Source: JAWVYT01 sp046483065 (GTDB lineage Bacteria; Gemmatimonadota; Gemmatimonadetes; Longimicrobiales; RSA9). Taken from it: DNA of 22,481 bases. Positions within the stretch are counted from its first letter, which is position 1, and every line of letters starts with the position of its first letter. The DNA lies in contig JAWODW010000095.1 of the NCBI GenBank assembly GCA_046483065.1, positions 1 through 22,481 of the forward strand, in the 5' to 3' direction. Below are positions 6,018 to 12,764 of the stretch, piece after piece. The notes beneath the pieces were generated by a model that saw nothing but the letters and a program-made list of their open reading frames with translations, had not been told where the DNA came from and searched no databases. The translations under genes and the position numbers were made by a program.

Positions 6018-9000
6018 GGGTGAAGAAGCTGCGGCTTTATGGCTTCAAGTCGTTCCCCGACCAGACGGAGATCGAGTTCCATGAGGGGGTCACGGCCATC
6101 GTGGGCCCGAACGGATGCGGGAAGTCGAACATCAGCGACGCCATCCGGTGGGTACTGGGCGAGCAGCGCCCCACGGCCATACGGGGCTCGCGCATGGATG
6201 AGGCGATCTTCCAGGGCACGCAGCAGCGGAAGGCGGTGAACCGGGCCGAGGTGGCCCTGACGGTGGACAACGCCGACCAGTCGCTGCCCGTGCTTCAGGA
6301 CGAGGTCGAGATCCGCCGGACGGTGCACCGCGAGGGCGGCAGTGATTACGAGCTGAACCGAGACACCGTCCGGCTCAAGGACATGCTCGACCTCTTCCGC
6401 GACACGGGGCTCGGCGCCAATGCGTACGCCATCATCGAGCAGGGGATGGTCGACTCGCTGCTCAGTGACAAGGCCGACGAGCGGCGTGAGGTCTTCGAGG
6501 AGGCCGCAGGGATCGGCCGCTACAAGGACCGGCGGAAGGTGGCCGCCCGCCGCCTCGGCCAGGCCCAGGATGACGTTTCCCGTCTCGATGACGTCATCTC
6601 CGAGGTCCAGACCAAGGTCCGGAGCCTGAACCGGCAGCGCCGGAAGGCCGAGCGCTACCAGGAATACCGCGATCGGCGGCTGGCGGTGGAGGTCACCGTG
6701 GCCCGCCTCCGGTTGGAACAGCTCAGGGAGTCGCTGGCCGACGCCGATGCGCGGCTGACCGAGCTCACGGAGCTGGCGCCCACGGCGAAGGCCGAGCTCA
6801 GCACGGCCGAGGCCGAGCTGGAGCGTCGTCGCCTCGAAAGCGCCGAGGTCTCCCGGGAACGGAGCGCACACGCCCGGCGCCTCGAGGAGATCAACCGCCA
6901 GATCGCCGAGCGGGAGCGGGAGCTGGCGGTGGCCGAGGAACGCAGGAACCACTCGAAGCGTCGGCTCCAGCAGATCCAGACGGAACGCGTGGAGACCCGG
7001 GAGCGGACCGCGGCGCTGCGCAAAGAGATCGACGGGCTGACCGACGATCTGGCCGCCCGGGAGAAGGCCGTGGGCGAGCTGGCCGTGGACGTGGCCGAGG
7101 CCCAGGAACGGCAGCGGGCCCTGCGCGAGCAGCTGTCGGAGGCCCGGGAGGCCGAGGAGGACGCCCGGACCCGGCAGGAGGAGTTGGCCGAGCGGATCGC
7201 CAAGCTGAAGGCCTCGGCCCAGGCGGGGCGCGCACGGGCTTCCGATGCCGACGAGCGGGCGGAGCGCCTGGCGCTGGAGCACGAGGAGCTGGTCTCGGAG
7301 CTGGCCCGGCTGGAAGAGCAGGGCGACCTCTTCGCCGCCCGGACCCGGGAGCTGACCAGCGCGGAGGAGGAGGCCCGCGACGAGGTTCAGTCCGCGCGGG
7401 AACGGCTGAGCGCGCTCCGGGAAGAGGAGCTGGAGGCTCGCCGCGCGCTGGGCGAGGCCGAGGACCGGGAGAACCTGCTCACGGCCCGGGTGGCCGCGCT
7501 GGAAGCCCTCGAGCGCGACCACCACGGCTTCGGCCCGGCCGTGGCGGCGGCGCTGGAGAGCCGGGAGGAGATCGACGGGCTCGTGGGGGCGCTGGCGGAG
7601 CTCCTGGAGCTGTCCGATGACCGGGCCGCGGCGGTGGAGGAGACCATTGGCGCACTCCTGCAGGTCCTGATCCTCGAGGACGACGGCGCCATCCCTCGAC
7701 TCCAGGAGTGGATCGCCGAGCACGGCCCCGAGACCGGCGTGCTGGCGCTGCTGCGTCAGGGCGACCTGGAGCGTGTCCGGGAGCTGCTGGACGCCTTCGA
7801 GTTCGCCGGCGAGCCCGCCTCCGAGCCCGTCCTGCTGGGACGCAGGGAGCGCCTGGCCGAGCTGCGCGCCGAGGCCGAGGAGGCCACGCGAACCCGCGAG
7901 GCCCGGGCCGCCGCGCGGGCGAGTCTCGCCGGCAAGGTGGAGTCCACAGAGGCCGAGCTCCGGGAGCTGGAGGAGAAGGCCAGCGGGTTGGAGCTGGAGC
8001 TCCGTCGCCTGGACGCCGATGAGGCCGCCCGCAGCTCGTCCCGTGCCCGTGCCGAGCGAACGCGGGACGAGCTGGACCAGAAGCGTGCCGGTCTGCGTGC
8101 GGCCGCCGAGCAGGCTCGGGCGGAGGCCGCGTCGGCCGAGGAGGAGGCGGAGGAGCTCCAGGCCGAGCTGGGCGGGCTCCGTGACCGCCGTCGGGCCGCC
8201 GACGAGACGCTGGCGGAGCGTCAGCAGGCATGGGAGGAGGTCCGCGACGAGGTCTCGGAGCTCCGGATCTCCCACGCCCGGGAGGAGGCGGCGCTGGCCG
8301 AGCTCGAGCGACGGAAGAGCAGCGCCGAGCAGTCGCTGGAGCACGCCGAGACCCGCCTGGACGCGCTGGACACCGAGGAGGCCGAGCACGAGGCGGCCAT
8401 CACCGAGCTGGAGGAGGTCCGGGAGGGCAGCGGCGCCGTGCTGGAGACGCTCTTCGAGCAGCGGGAGGAGGCGGCCGCGTCGCTCCGGGGCTTCGACGAA
8501 CGCCTCGACGAGGCCGGCGAGGTGGTGGAGGAGCTGGAGAAGAAAGTCCGGAAGCTCCGGAGCGTGGCCGAGTCGAGTGGGGAAGAGAAGCACAAGCTCG
8601 AGCTCCAGATGACCGAGGCCGACGCCGCGGAGCAGCGGATCAGGGAGCGGCTCGAGGTGGAGTGGGACCGTCCCTTCGACCAGCTCATGGCGATGGTGGA
8701 CCCGGTGGAAGGTGACCTCGACACGCTCACGGCCGAGCACCGGCAGCTGGTCCACGACCTCGACCGGCTGGGTCCGATCAACATGCTGGCGGTGGAGGAG
8801 TGGGAGGAGGAGAAGGAGCGCCTGGAGTTCCTCGAAGGGCAGCGGGAAGACCTGGTCCAGGCCCGCGACGACCTCCAGCAGGCGATCCGCGAGATCAACC
8901 GGACCGCGAAGAAGCTCTTCACCGAGACGTTCGACGCCATCCGCGAGAACTTCCAGGACACGTTCCAGACCCTGTTCGAGGGCGGCCAGTGCGATGTCTG

Positions 9001-9388
9001 GCTCGCCGACGAGGACGACCCGCTGGAGAGCCCCATCGAGATCAGCGCCTCGCCCCGGGGCAAGCGGACCCAGCGGATCCACCTGCTGTCGGGCGGCGAG
9101 CGCGCCCTCACGTCGCTGGCGCTGCTGTTCGCCATCTACCGGGTGAAGCCGAGCCCCTTCTGCGTCCTCGACGAGGTCGATGCGCCGCTGGACGAGGCCA
9201 ACATCGGCCGGTTCCTGGCCATGCTCGAGCGCTTCAAGGACGATACCCAGTTCATCATCGTGACCCACAACCCGGGGACCATGGAGAACGCCGACTGGAT
9301 CTACGGCGTCACCATGGAGGAGCCGGGCGTGAGCTCGATCGTGGGCGTCCAGCTCGACGAGGTCGTGGAACAGGCCGGGGCGGCGTAA
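6014..9388 (+). CDS. smc: Chromosome segregation protein SMC
   Basis: The ATPase of the bacterial condensin, which extrudes DNA loops with ScpA/ScpB (not in this window). It has 1124 residues, slightly shorter than the usual ~1190. The Walker A is GPNGCGKSNISDAIRWVLG (31 onward), followed by the N-terminal coiled coil with dense Glu/Arg/Ala heptads. The hinge spans about residues 495-620 (DHHGFGPAVAAAL, LVGALAELLELSDD), then the returning coil, the signature LLSGGERALTSLALLFAIY (about 1024) and Walker B/D-loop FCVLDEVDAPLDEANIGRFL (about 1047-1066). The head motif usually reading 'IIEQG-R-V' is IIEQGMVDSLLSDKADERR. It is translationally coupled to the SPOR gene by ATGA. Extreme GC3 bias leaves the opposite strand open along the whole gene. 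Confidence 0.97.
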   Translation: MRVKKLRLYGFKSFPDQTEIEFHEGVTAIVGPNGCGKSNISDAIRWVLGEQRPTAIRGSRMDEAIFQGTQQRKAVNRAEVALTVDNADQSLPVLQDEVEIRRTVHREGGSDYELNRDTVRLKDMLDLFRDTGLGANAYAIIEQGMVDSLLSDKADERREVFEEAAGIGRYKDRRKVAARRLGQAQDDVSRLDDVISEVQTKVRSLNRQRRKAERYQEYRDRRLAVEVTVARLRLEQLRESLADADARLTELTELAPTAKAELSTAEAELERRRLESAEVSRERSAHARRLEEINRQIAERERELAVAEERRNHSKRRLQQIQTERVETRERTAALRKEIDGLTDDLAAREKAVGELAVDVAEAQERQRALREQLSEAREAEEDARTRQEELAERIAKLKASAQAGRARASDADERAERLALEHEELVSELARLEEQGDLFAARTRELTSAEEEARDEVQSARERLSALREEELEARRALGEAEDRENLLTARVAALEALERDHHGFGPAVAAALESREEIDGLVGALAELLELSDDRAAAVEETIGALLQVLILEDDGAIPRLQEWIAEHGPETGVLALLRQGDLERVRELLDAFEFAGEPASEPVLLGRRERLAELRAEAEEATRTREARAAARASLAGKVESTEAELRELEEKASGLELELRRLDADEAARSSSRARAERTRDELDQKRAGLRAAAEQARAEAASAEEEAEELQAELGGLRDRRRAADETLAERQQAWEEVRDEVSELRISHAREEAALAELERRKSSAEQSLEHAETRLDALDTEEAEHEAAITELEEVREGSGAVLETLFEQREEAAASLRGFDERLDEAGEVVEELEKKVRKLRSVAESSGEEKHKLELQMTEADAAEQRIRERLEVEWDRPFDQLMAMVDPVEGDLDTLTAEHRQLVHDLDRLGPINMLAVEEWEEEKERLEFLEGQREDLVQARDDLQQAIREINRTAKKLFTETFDAIRENFQDTFQTLFEGGQCDVWLADEDDPLESPIEISASPRGKRTQRIHLLSGGERALTSLALLFAIYRVKPSPFCVLDEVDAPLDEANIGRFLAMLERFKDDTQFIIVTHNPGTMENADWIYGVTMEEPGVSSIVGVQLDEVVEQAGAA

Positions 9389-9397
9389 CCCGGTGGC

Positions 9398-10159
9398 ATG
9401 AAGCTCACCATCGTCGGCTCCGGGACGGCCGCTCCCACCCCGGAGCGCGTCTGCTCCGGGTACTTCGTGGAAGCCGGCGACGACCGGCTGCTCCTCGATT
9501 GCGGCGCCGGCGTGGTCCACGGCATGGCACGGCTCGGACTGCCCTGGGACGCCCTCGACCACCTCCTCATCACCCACTTCCACAACGACCACATCGGCGA
9601 CCTGCCGATGCTCCTCTTCGCGCTAGAGCACGGCGTCCGGCCGAAGCGCGAGAAGCCGCTCTCCATCTGGGCGCCCCACGGGATCGGCGAGCGGCTCAGG
9701 GCCATGGAGGCGGCGTTCGGCGCACACGTGGCGGACCCCGGCTTCCCCGTGGCGATCCGGGAGGTGGTGCCCGGTGACGAGTTCGAGGTGGGGCCCCTGG
9801 CCGTTCGGGCCGTCTCCACACCCCACACCGAGGAGTCGCTCGCGTACCGGCTCGAGGCCGAGGACGGCATCCTCGGGTACACCGGCGACACCGGACCATC
9901 GGCGGAGGTGGCGCGGGTGCTGGCCGGGGTGGACGTCCTCATCGCCGAGTGTTCGCTCCCCGACGACGAGGCCATCCCCACCCACCTCTCACCCACCTCC
10001 CTCGCCGCCATGGCCGCCGACGCGGCGCCCGGGCGGCTGGTGGTGACCCACGTCTATCCGCAGCTCGAAGCGCTGGACCCGGTGGCCCGGGTGCGGGCCG
10101 CGGGGTGGAAGGGGGAGACGGTGCGGGCCGAGGACGGGCGGACCGTTCGAATCCCATAG
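9398..10159 (+). CDS. Metallo-beta-lactamase fold hydrolase, RNase Z-like
   Basis: A 253-residue MBL-fold protein. It begins with MKLTIVGSGTAAPTPERVCS, a typical start for the RNase Z/ElaC-like subgroup, and carries the metal motif THFHNDHIGD with H60, H62, D64 and H65. Later ligands are the H of STPHT, D of GYTGDTG and H of VVTHVYP. Family members are tRNA 3'-processing nucleases or small-molecule phosphodiesterases and arylsulfatase-like hydrolases. The flexible exosite arm typical of true RNase Z is not evident, so the substrate is uncertain. The gene starts 10 nt after the smc stop and is probably co-transcribed with it. Confidence 0.85.
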   Translation: MKLTIVGSGTAAPTPERVCSGYFVEAGDDRLLLDCGAGVVHGMARLGLPWDALDHLLITHFHNDHIGDLPMLLFALEHGVRPKREKPLSIWAPHGIGERLRAMEAAFGAHVADPGFPVAIREVVPGDEFEVGPLAVRAVSTPHTEESLAYRLEAEDGILGYTGDTGPSAEVARVLAGVDVLIAECSLPDDEAIPTHLSPTSLAAMAADAAPGRLVVTHVYPQLEALDPVARVRAAGWKGETVRAEDGRTVRIP

Positions 10160-10172
10160 ACGCTTCGCACTC

Positions 10173-10190
10173 GACCCTTTAGCTTCCAGG
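10173..10190 (+). promoter_or_regulatory. Possible promoter element upstream of aroF (motif shared with rpsF)
   Basis: GACCCTTTA, followed by G-CTT and AGG, begins 70 nt before the aroF start and is preceded by ACTC, matching the element at 1842 before rpsF. No standard -35/-10 pair is visible in this gap. Confidence 0.3.
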
Positions 10191-10192
10191 GC

Positions 10193-10208
10193 GCGGTCAC
10201 CCGACCGC
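10193..10208 (+). other. Short hairpin in the aroF leader
   Basis: GCGGTC (10193-10198) pairs perfectly with GACCGC (10203-10208) around ACCC. It lies between the shared motif and the aroF start, 33 nt past the preceding stop. No U-tract follows; it may be a weak 3' stem of the hydrolase gene or part of the aroF leader. Confidence 0.35.
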
Positions 10209-10242
10209 ACCACCCTGAACATCAGCGGGAAGAAGTGGGAAC

Positions 10243-11283
10243 ATGCTCGTGGTCATGAATCATGGCGCGCCGGAGGAGGACATCGAGCGCGTCGTCGACA
10301 CCATCGAAGAAATGGGCTACGGGGCCCGACCGATCCCCGGGAAGCAGCGGACGGCCGTGGGGCTCGTAGGCAATGACGGCCGCGTGGATGCCGGCAGGCT
10401 CCAGTCGCTGTCGAACGTCCAGCAGATCATCGAGGTCACCCGGCCGTACAAGCAGGTGTCGAAGGAGTGGCGACCGGAGCCGACGGTCATCACGCTGGAG
10501 AACGGGACCCGGATCGGCGGCGACGCGCTGGCTCTCATGGCCGGCCCGTGCTCGGTGGAGTCCGAGGAGCAGATCATGACGTCGGCGCGACAGATGCGGG
10601 ACGCCGGCGCCTCCATCCTCCGGGGCGGTGCGTTCAAGCCCCGGACCTCGCCGTACGCGTTCCAGGGACTGGGCGTGCCGGGGCTGAAGCTCCTGGCGCA
10701 GGCCCGGGAGGAGACGGGGCTGGCCATCGTCACCGAGGCGCTGGAGCCCGAGTTGGTGGACGTGGTGGCCGAGCACGCCGACATCGTTCAGATCGGCGCC
10801 CGGAACATGCAGAACTACCCGCTGCTGCGGAAGGTCGGCCGCAGCGGGAGGCCGGTGCTCCTGAAGCGGGGCATGGCCGCCACCATCAAGGAGCTGCTCC
10901 TGGCCGCCGAGTACATCGTGAGCGAGGGCAACCCGAACGTGATCCTGTGTGAGCGGGGCGTGCGCAGCTTCGACGACCATACCCGGAACCTCCTCGACCT
11001 AACGGCCATCCCGGTGGTGAAATCGCTCTCGCACCTGCCGATCATCGCCGACCCGAGCCACGGGACCGGGCTCCGGTCGAAGGTGGTCCCCATGGCCCGG
11101 GCCGCCGTGGCCGCCGGCGCCGACGGGCTGATGATCGAGGTCCACCCGGACCCCGACCATGCGCTGTCCGACGGCGCCCAGTCGCTCTACCCCGACCAGT
11201 TCCGGGAGCTCATGGAACAGGTCGGTATCATCGCCGAGGCCATCGGCCGCAAAGTGGCGCCGCAGCTGGAGGCTCGGGCGTAG
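10243..11283 (+). CDS. aroF: 3-deoxy-7-phosphoheptulonate (DAHP) synthase
   Basis: First enzyme of the shikimate pathway, condensing phosphoenolpyruvate and erythrose 4-phosphate. The 346 residues fit the type I-beta (Thermotoga-like) form: an N-terminal ferredoxin-like regulatory domain (1-70, starting MLVVMNHGAPEEDIERVVD), then the TIM barrel. Barrel motifs are LMAGPCSVES (C103 being the metal-ligand Cys), RGGAFKPRTSPYAFQGLG, DIVQIGARNMQNYPLL, PVLLKRGMAATIKE, VILCERGVRSF, PIIADPSHGTG and LMIEVHPDPDHALSDGAQSL. The N-terminal domain usually gives feedback inhibition by aromatic amino acids in this class. It stands alone after an 83-nt gap with its own leader. Confidence 0.95.
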   Translation: MLVVMNHGAPEEDIERVVDTIEEMGYGARPIPGKQRTAVGLVGNDGRVDAGRLQSLSNVQQIIEVTRPYKQVSKEWRPEPTVITLENGTRIGGDALALMAGPCSVESEEQIMTSARQMRDAGASILRGGAFKPRTSPYAFQGLGVPGLKLLAQAREETGLAIVTEALEPELVDVVAEHADIVQIGARNMQNYPLLRKVGRSGRPVLLKRGMAATIKELLLAAEYIVSEGNPNVILCERGVRSFDDHTRNLLDLTAIPVVKSLSHLPIIADPSHGTGLRSKVVPMARAAVAAGADGLMIEVHPDPDHALSDGAQSLYPDQFRELMEQVGIIAEAIGRKVAPQLEARA

Positions 11284-11384
11284 GGGACCTGGCGTCCCGT
11301 TCAGCCATTCCCGTGCCCGGTTCAGCCCGGCATCTTCGGATAGCACGCCGGGGCGGACCGGCGGCGGACCGGGAGCAGGGCGGT

Positions 11385-11744
11385 ATGGCGGAGATCCATC
11401 GGCGAGGCCGGCGGGGTGAGGCGCTGGTGGCCGCCCACCTGGAGCGGAGCGGCTGGCGGGTCCTCGCCCGCAACTGGCGGTTCCACCACAAGGAGATCGA
11501 CCTGGTGGCCGAGCGGGAAGGGCTGGTGGCCTTCGTCGAGGTGAAGACCCGGGCGGCTACGGGGCTCGGCCATCCACTCGAGTCCATCACCGCCCGCAAG
11601 CGCCGCGACCTGGCCACCGCCGCCCGCGGCTGGATCACCGAGCACGGCCGGCCCTATCACGCCTTCCGGTTCGACGCCGCCGTGGTGGTGACCGGCCCAG
11701 GCGGCACGAGCGTCGAACACATCGAAGACGCCTGGCGGATCTAG
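11385..11744 (+). CDS. yraN: YraN/UPF0102 family nuclease-fold protein
   Basis: A 119-residue UPF0102 protein with a restriction-endonuclease-like fold. Characteristic segments are GRRGEALVAAHLERSGWRVLARNWRF, then KEIDLVAEREGLVAFVEVKTRA, with the E-I-D and E-V-K pair that resembles a PD-(D/E)XK active site, and ITARKRRDLATAARGWI. Function is not settled; links to recombination and repair have been proposed. The ATG at 11385 gives the standard family N-terminus; a GTG 72 nt earlier would add 24 atypical residues. Its TAG overlaps the stop codon of the opposite gene within CTAG. Confidence 0.9.
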   Translation: MAEIHRRGRRGEALVAAHLERSGWRVLARNWRFHHKEIDLVAEREGLVAFVEVKTRAATGLGHPLESITARKRRDLATAARGWITEHGRPYHAFRFDAAVVVTGPGGTSVEHIEDAWRI

Positions 11745-11950
11745 CTCTCCCTCAGCATCTCGCCGACCCGGGCCATCCCCGTCCCGCGCTCGACCAGGAC
11801 GTCACCCAGCTTCTGAAGGATCTCATCCGGGGCCGATTCCGGCTTCTGCCGGTACGACCGGAGGTCGGCTACGGGGATCTCCAGCGCCATGGCCAGCTCT
11901 TCCTCCGTGCTCACGAACAGATCGGTGGCTCGCTTGAAATCAAGAGGCAT
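11741..11950 (-). CDS. Small HTH-like hypothetical protein
   Basis: 69 residues starting MPLDFKRATDLFVSTEEELA. The segment TEEELAMALEIPVADLRSYRQ, followed by PDEILQKLGDVLVERG, has the spacing of a helix-turn-helix such as those of XRE-like or phage repressor proteins; this is pattern reading, not a database match. GGAGGAGG lies at good distance before the ATG, so the start is firm. The start codon is only 2 nt from the stop of the CoA-binding gene upstream, so the two form one minus-strand unit. Function unknown. Confidence 0.7.
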   Translation of the reverse strand: MPLDFKRATDLFVSTEEELAMALEIPVADLRSYRQKPESAPDEILQKLGDVLVERGTGMARVGEMLRES

Positions 11951-11952
11951 CT

Positions 11953-12447
11953 CTATTCCTCCTCCTGCGATTCGACGTCGCCGGACGGCAGCGTTCCGAG
12001 GCCGAGCCGACGGTGATCCGCCATGGTACACCGGTTCTGGACCACCCGGATCCCCGCCCGTGCGAGGCGCTCGGCCGCGTCGTCGTTGCGGACCCCCAGC
12101 TGGAACCAGACCACCTCGGGCTGCTTCGCGATGATATCATCCACGTGGGACGGAATGTCGGTGGGTTTCCGGAAGACGTCCACCATGTCCACCGGTCCGG
12201 GGACCGCCGCCACCTCCCGGTAGACCGTCTCCCCCAGGATCTCCGTTACGTCCGGGTAGTATGTGGGGACGGGGACCACGTCGTACCCCTGGTCCTGGAG
12301 GTACTTCGGCACGTAATGCGCCGCTTTCCCCGCCCGGGATTCGGGCTTGATCCCCAGAACGGCGACCCGCTTCGTGGTTTCCAGGATCTCCCGGATCTCC
12401 TCCGGGTTCACCACCAGATTGTCTCGCCAGCCATCCTGTTCGCTCAT
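11953..12447 (-). CDS. CoA-binding (YccU-type) protein
   Basis: A 164-residue single-domain CoA-binding protein related to the N-terminal nucleotide-binding domain of succinyl-CoA synthetase alpha. It shows VAVLGIKPESRAGKAAHYVPKYLQDQGYDVVPV (Rossmann turn and nucleotide contact), then PVDMVDVFRKPTDIPSHVDDII, VVWFQLGVRNDDAAERLARAGIRVVQNRC and a final MADHRRL. The family pattern is complete; the physiological role is unknown. The ATG at 12447 is chosen; a TTG 39 nt upstream is possible but has no ribosome binding site. First gene of the minus-strand pair. Confidence 0.88.
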   Translation of the reverse strand: MSEQDGWRDNLVVNPEEIREILETTKRVAVLGIKPESRAGKAAHYVPKYLQDQGYDVVPVPTYYPDVTEILGETVYREVAAVPGPVDMVDVFRKPTDIPSHVDDIIAKQPEVVWFQLGVRNDDAAERLARAGIRVVQNRCTMADHRRLGLGTLPSGDVESQEEE

Positions 12448-12481
12448 GATTTCGTTCGACCTCTCGTTGGGGTTCGCGGTC

Positions 12482-12520
12482 GACAATGTCCGTCGCCGCC
12501 AGGCGACGTTCGGCGTTGTC
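12482..12520. repeat. Nested inverted repeat in the ffs / CoA-binding intergenic region
   Basis: An inner perfect 6-bp stem GTCGCC / GGCGAC (12492-12497, 12502-12507) sits inside an outer 7-bp stem GACAATG / CGTTGTC (12482-12488, 12514-12520) with one G-T pair. It lies upstream of the minus-strand CoA-binding gene and upstream of the SRP RNA promoter, where a regulatory site could affect either. Confidence 0.4.
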
Positions 12521-12553
12521 CGACCGCCGCACCGAAGAACGGGGTCCGACGCC

Positions 12554-12582
12554 TTGAACCCGCCGCCGTGTTCCGTTATGAT
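12554..12582 (+). promoter_or_regulatory. Sigma70-type promoter of the SRP RNA gene
   Basis: TTGAAC (12554-12559) and TATGAT (12577-12582) are separated by exactly 17 nt. The expected transcription start, about 7 nt further, falls at 12589, which is where the 5' strand of the SRP RNA closing helix begins. This is the best promoter in the window. Confidence 0.8.
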
Positions 12583-12588
12583 CTTCTC

Positions 12589-12690
12589 GCCCCAGGCCCC
12601 GCAGGGCGCGAGCGCATGAATCCCGTCAGGACCGTGAAGGTAGCAGCGGTAAGTGACGCGGACGCTGCTGCGGATCGCCTGGGGTATTTT
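12589..12690 (+). ncRNA. ffs: Small bacterial SRP RNA (4.5S-type)
   Basis: RNA of the signal recognition particle, which binds Ffh and targets membrane proteins. The ends pair: CCCCAGGC (12590-12597) with GCCTGGGG (12677-12684). The conserved Ffh-binding region reads CCCGTCAGGACCGTGAAGGT (12623-12642, ending within the AGCAGC side), then AGCAGCGGTAAG, matching the universal 'GTCAGG ... AGCAGC' internal-loop signature. The apical loop is unusual: ACC-GTGAA-GGT instead of the common CC-GGAA-GG. About 100 nt long, with its own promoter and terminator. SRP RNA upstream of dnaX is a common bacterial arrangement. Confidence 0.9.
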
Positions 12691-12695
12691 CTTTT
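12677..12695 (+). terminator. U-rich end of SRP RNA transcription
   Basis: The closing helix of the SRP RNA ends in GGGG and is followed at once by TATTTTCTTTT. The helix plus U-tract is a typical intrinsic terminator for this gene and separates it from dnaX, which begins 70 nt later. Confidence 0.65.
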
Positions 12696-12764
12696 CGACG
12701 CACGCCTGCTATGGGTGCAAGGCTCGCGCCGTACTCCCAACACACCAGACACGCCTCGAGCTTC

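Noticed and set aside
5897..9592. 1231-codon open frame on the minus strand across smc
   Set aside because: It mirrors smc. Strong GC3 bias in Glu/Leu/Arg/Ala-rich coiled-coil coding leaves the antisense frame free of stops; its translation is low-complexity and matches no family.
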